From Candidatus Omnitrophota bacterium (GTDB lineage Bacteria > Omnitrophota > Koll11 > Duberdicusellales > 4484-171): a DNA stretch of 13,570 bases. The DNA is taken from positions 1-13,570 of the forward strand of contig JAUYCY010000027.1 in assembly GCA_030692055.1 (NCBI GenBank). The letters are read 5' to 3'. Below the pieces are notes generated by a model, which was not told where the DNA came from, searched no databases, and worked only from the letters and a program-made list of their open reading frames with translations. Both the position numbers and the translations under genes were made by a program. The stretch's first letter is position 1; each line of letters starts with the position of its first letter. This document shows positions 13,340 to 13,570 of the stretch, piece by piece.

Positions 13340-13523
13340 TTAAAGGGTTAATAAAGTCACCAGATGGACTTCTGTATTTAGCGTTTTTTCGCAACATTCT
13401 ATTAACCACTCTGGTGAAAAGATGGCCAAAGCGGGTGGCAGTTCAATGAAAGCGTCTATCCCACACCCAGTAAGCTGGGTGTGGGATGCGCAGAAGGAGG
13501 AACAGCCTTGCCCGCTCGCCATC
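13340..13523 (-). ncRNA. candidate IS110 bridge RNA
   Basis: Read on the - strand from 13523. Stem 1: GATGGC/GCCATC, GCGGG/CCCGC, GGC/GCC and GTT/AAC pair 13523-13501 with 13443-13421. It opens into an internal loop whose distal end is a perfect 13-bp hairpin (13458-13487). The 5' loop strand contains CCUCCUUCUG (13500-13491) and the 3' strand UCAUUGAAC (13449-13441), which match the two flanks of the element. Stem 2: TCACCAGA/TCTGGTGA (13417-13410 with 13364-13357) closes a second loop, the expected donor-binding loop. Two loops, about 180 nt, upstream of the transposase: this is the published IS110 bridge RNA plan. The promoter is unclear (TATGTT or TATACT lies near 13525-13535). Confidence 0.65.
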
Positions 13524-13561
13524 AAGTATAACATAAGTTAATAATTGGTAATTTAACATAC

Positions 13562-13570
13562 AAAAGGAGG
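13562..13570 (+). promoter_or_regulatory. ribosome binding site of a gene starting beyond the window
   Basis: AAAAGGAGG ends the window and is a perfect Shine-Dalgarno on the + strand. It matches the sites at 596-602 and 7378-7384 that follow leader copies 1 and 2. The start codon must lie outside the window, so the gene is unknown. Confidence 0.55.

Larger units (their letters stand above)
12080..13559 (-). mobile_element. IS110-family insertion sequence
   Basis: It carries a DEDD-type IS110 transposase gene on the - strand with a roughly 230-bp non-coding stretch on its 5' side, the layout of IS110-group elements whose left end encodes a bridge RNA. Ends are inferred: AC occurs at 12078-12079 and at 13560-13561, and joining the flanks there restores CTCATTGAAC next to AAAAGGAGG, matching the leader-end/Shine-Dalgarno arrangement at 586-602 and 7369-7384. 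There are no terminal inverted repeats, as expected for the family. Length is then about 1.48 kb, normal for IS110. Boundaries are good to within a few bases only if the bridge RNA reading is right. Confidence 0.7.

Noticed and set aside
1..13570. CRISPR array
   Set aside because: No regularly spaced direct repeats were found; the repeated units are palindromes of varied sequence and irregular spacing.

Overview
The window is an AT-rich bacterial chromosome segment carrying housekeeping genes, all on the + strand, with one IS110-type insertion sequence on the - strand at the right edge. The gene set (short pyruvate kinase, split coaB/coaC, PilZ protein, DUF4870 protein), the broken genes, and the many GC-rich palindromes between and even inside genes recall uncultivated lineages such as Omnitrophota. 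That placement is an impression from gene content and style; nothing here proves it.

Layout. 1-111 is the 3' end of an unidentified gene. 155-406 looks like a stand-alone small RNA gene (consensus-like promoter, folded body, strong intrinsic terminator). 411-814 is a structured leader followed by a cold-shock-domain protein gene. 828-1082 is the remnant of a B12-binding radical SAM gene. 1083-1742 has no intact gene and holds palindromic repeats and a small three-way junction upstream of a DeaD/CsdA-type RNA helicase (1743-3329). After a cluster of palindromes come a PilZ protein, a pyruvate kinase without its C-terminal domain, and a SAM hydrolase/adenosyltransferase-family protein. Next is a broken locus where the 5' part of a ttcA-like gene is joined to the 3' part of a GxxExxY-protein gene. 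Then come coaB, a second copy of the structured leader with a DUF4870 membrane protein, coaC, rmuC, a DUF167 gene, a pgeF/YfiH-like gene and gcvT. A third leader copy follows gcvT and is cut off from its expected ribosome binding site by an IS110-family element with a frameshifted transposase.

Two observations stand out. (1) Three copies of a four-helix RNA-like element (411-591, 7118-7373, 11930-12075) share short conserved single-stranded blocks, while the helix arms differ and keep pairing. In the two intact copies the element ends exactly 7 nt before GGAGG of a downstream gene, and copy 2 has a good promoter whose predicted start falls at its first base. (2) The region upstream of the IS110 transposase folds like a bridge RNA. 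The two sides of its first internal loop match the DNA on the two sides of the insertion: 9/9 bases on one flank and 9/10 on the other. Joining the flanks recreates the leader-end/Shine-Dalgarno sequence seen in the other two copies. The element therefore seems to have inserted, RNA-guided, between leader copy 3 and the ribosome binding site of the gene that begins just beyond the window.

Functionally, the cold-shock protein and DeaD helicase suit RNA remodelling. CoaB and CoaC are consecutive steps of coenzyme A synthesis, here split and separated by the leader-DUF4870 unit. rmuC, the DUF167 gene and pgeF overlap and are probably co-transcribed.
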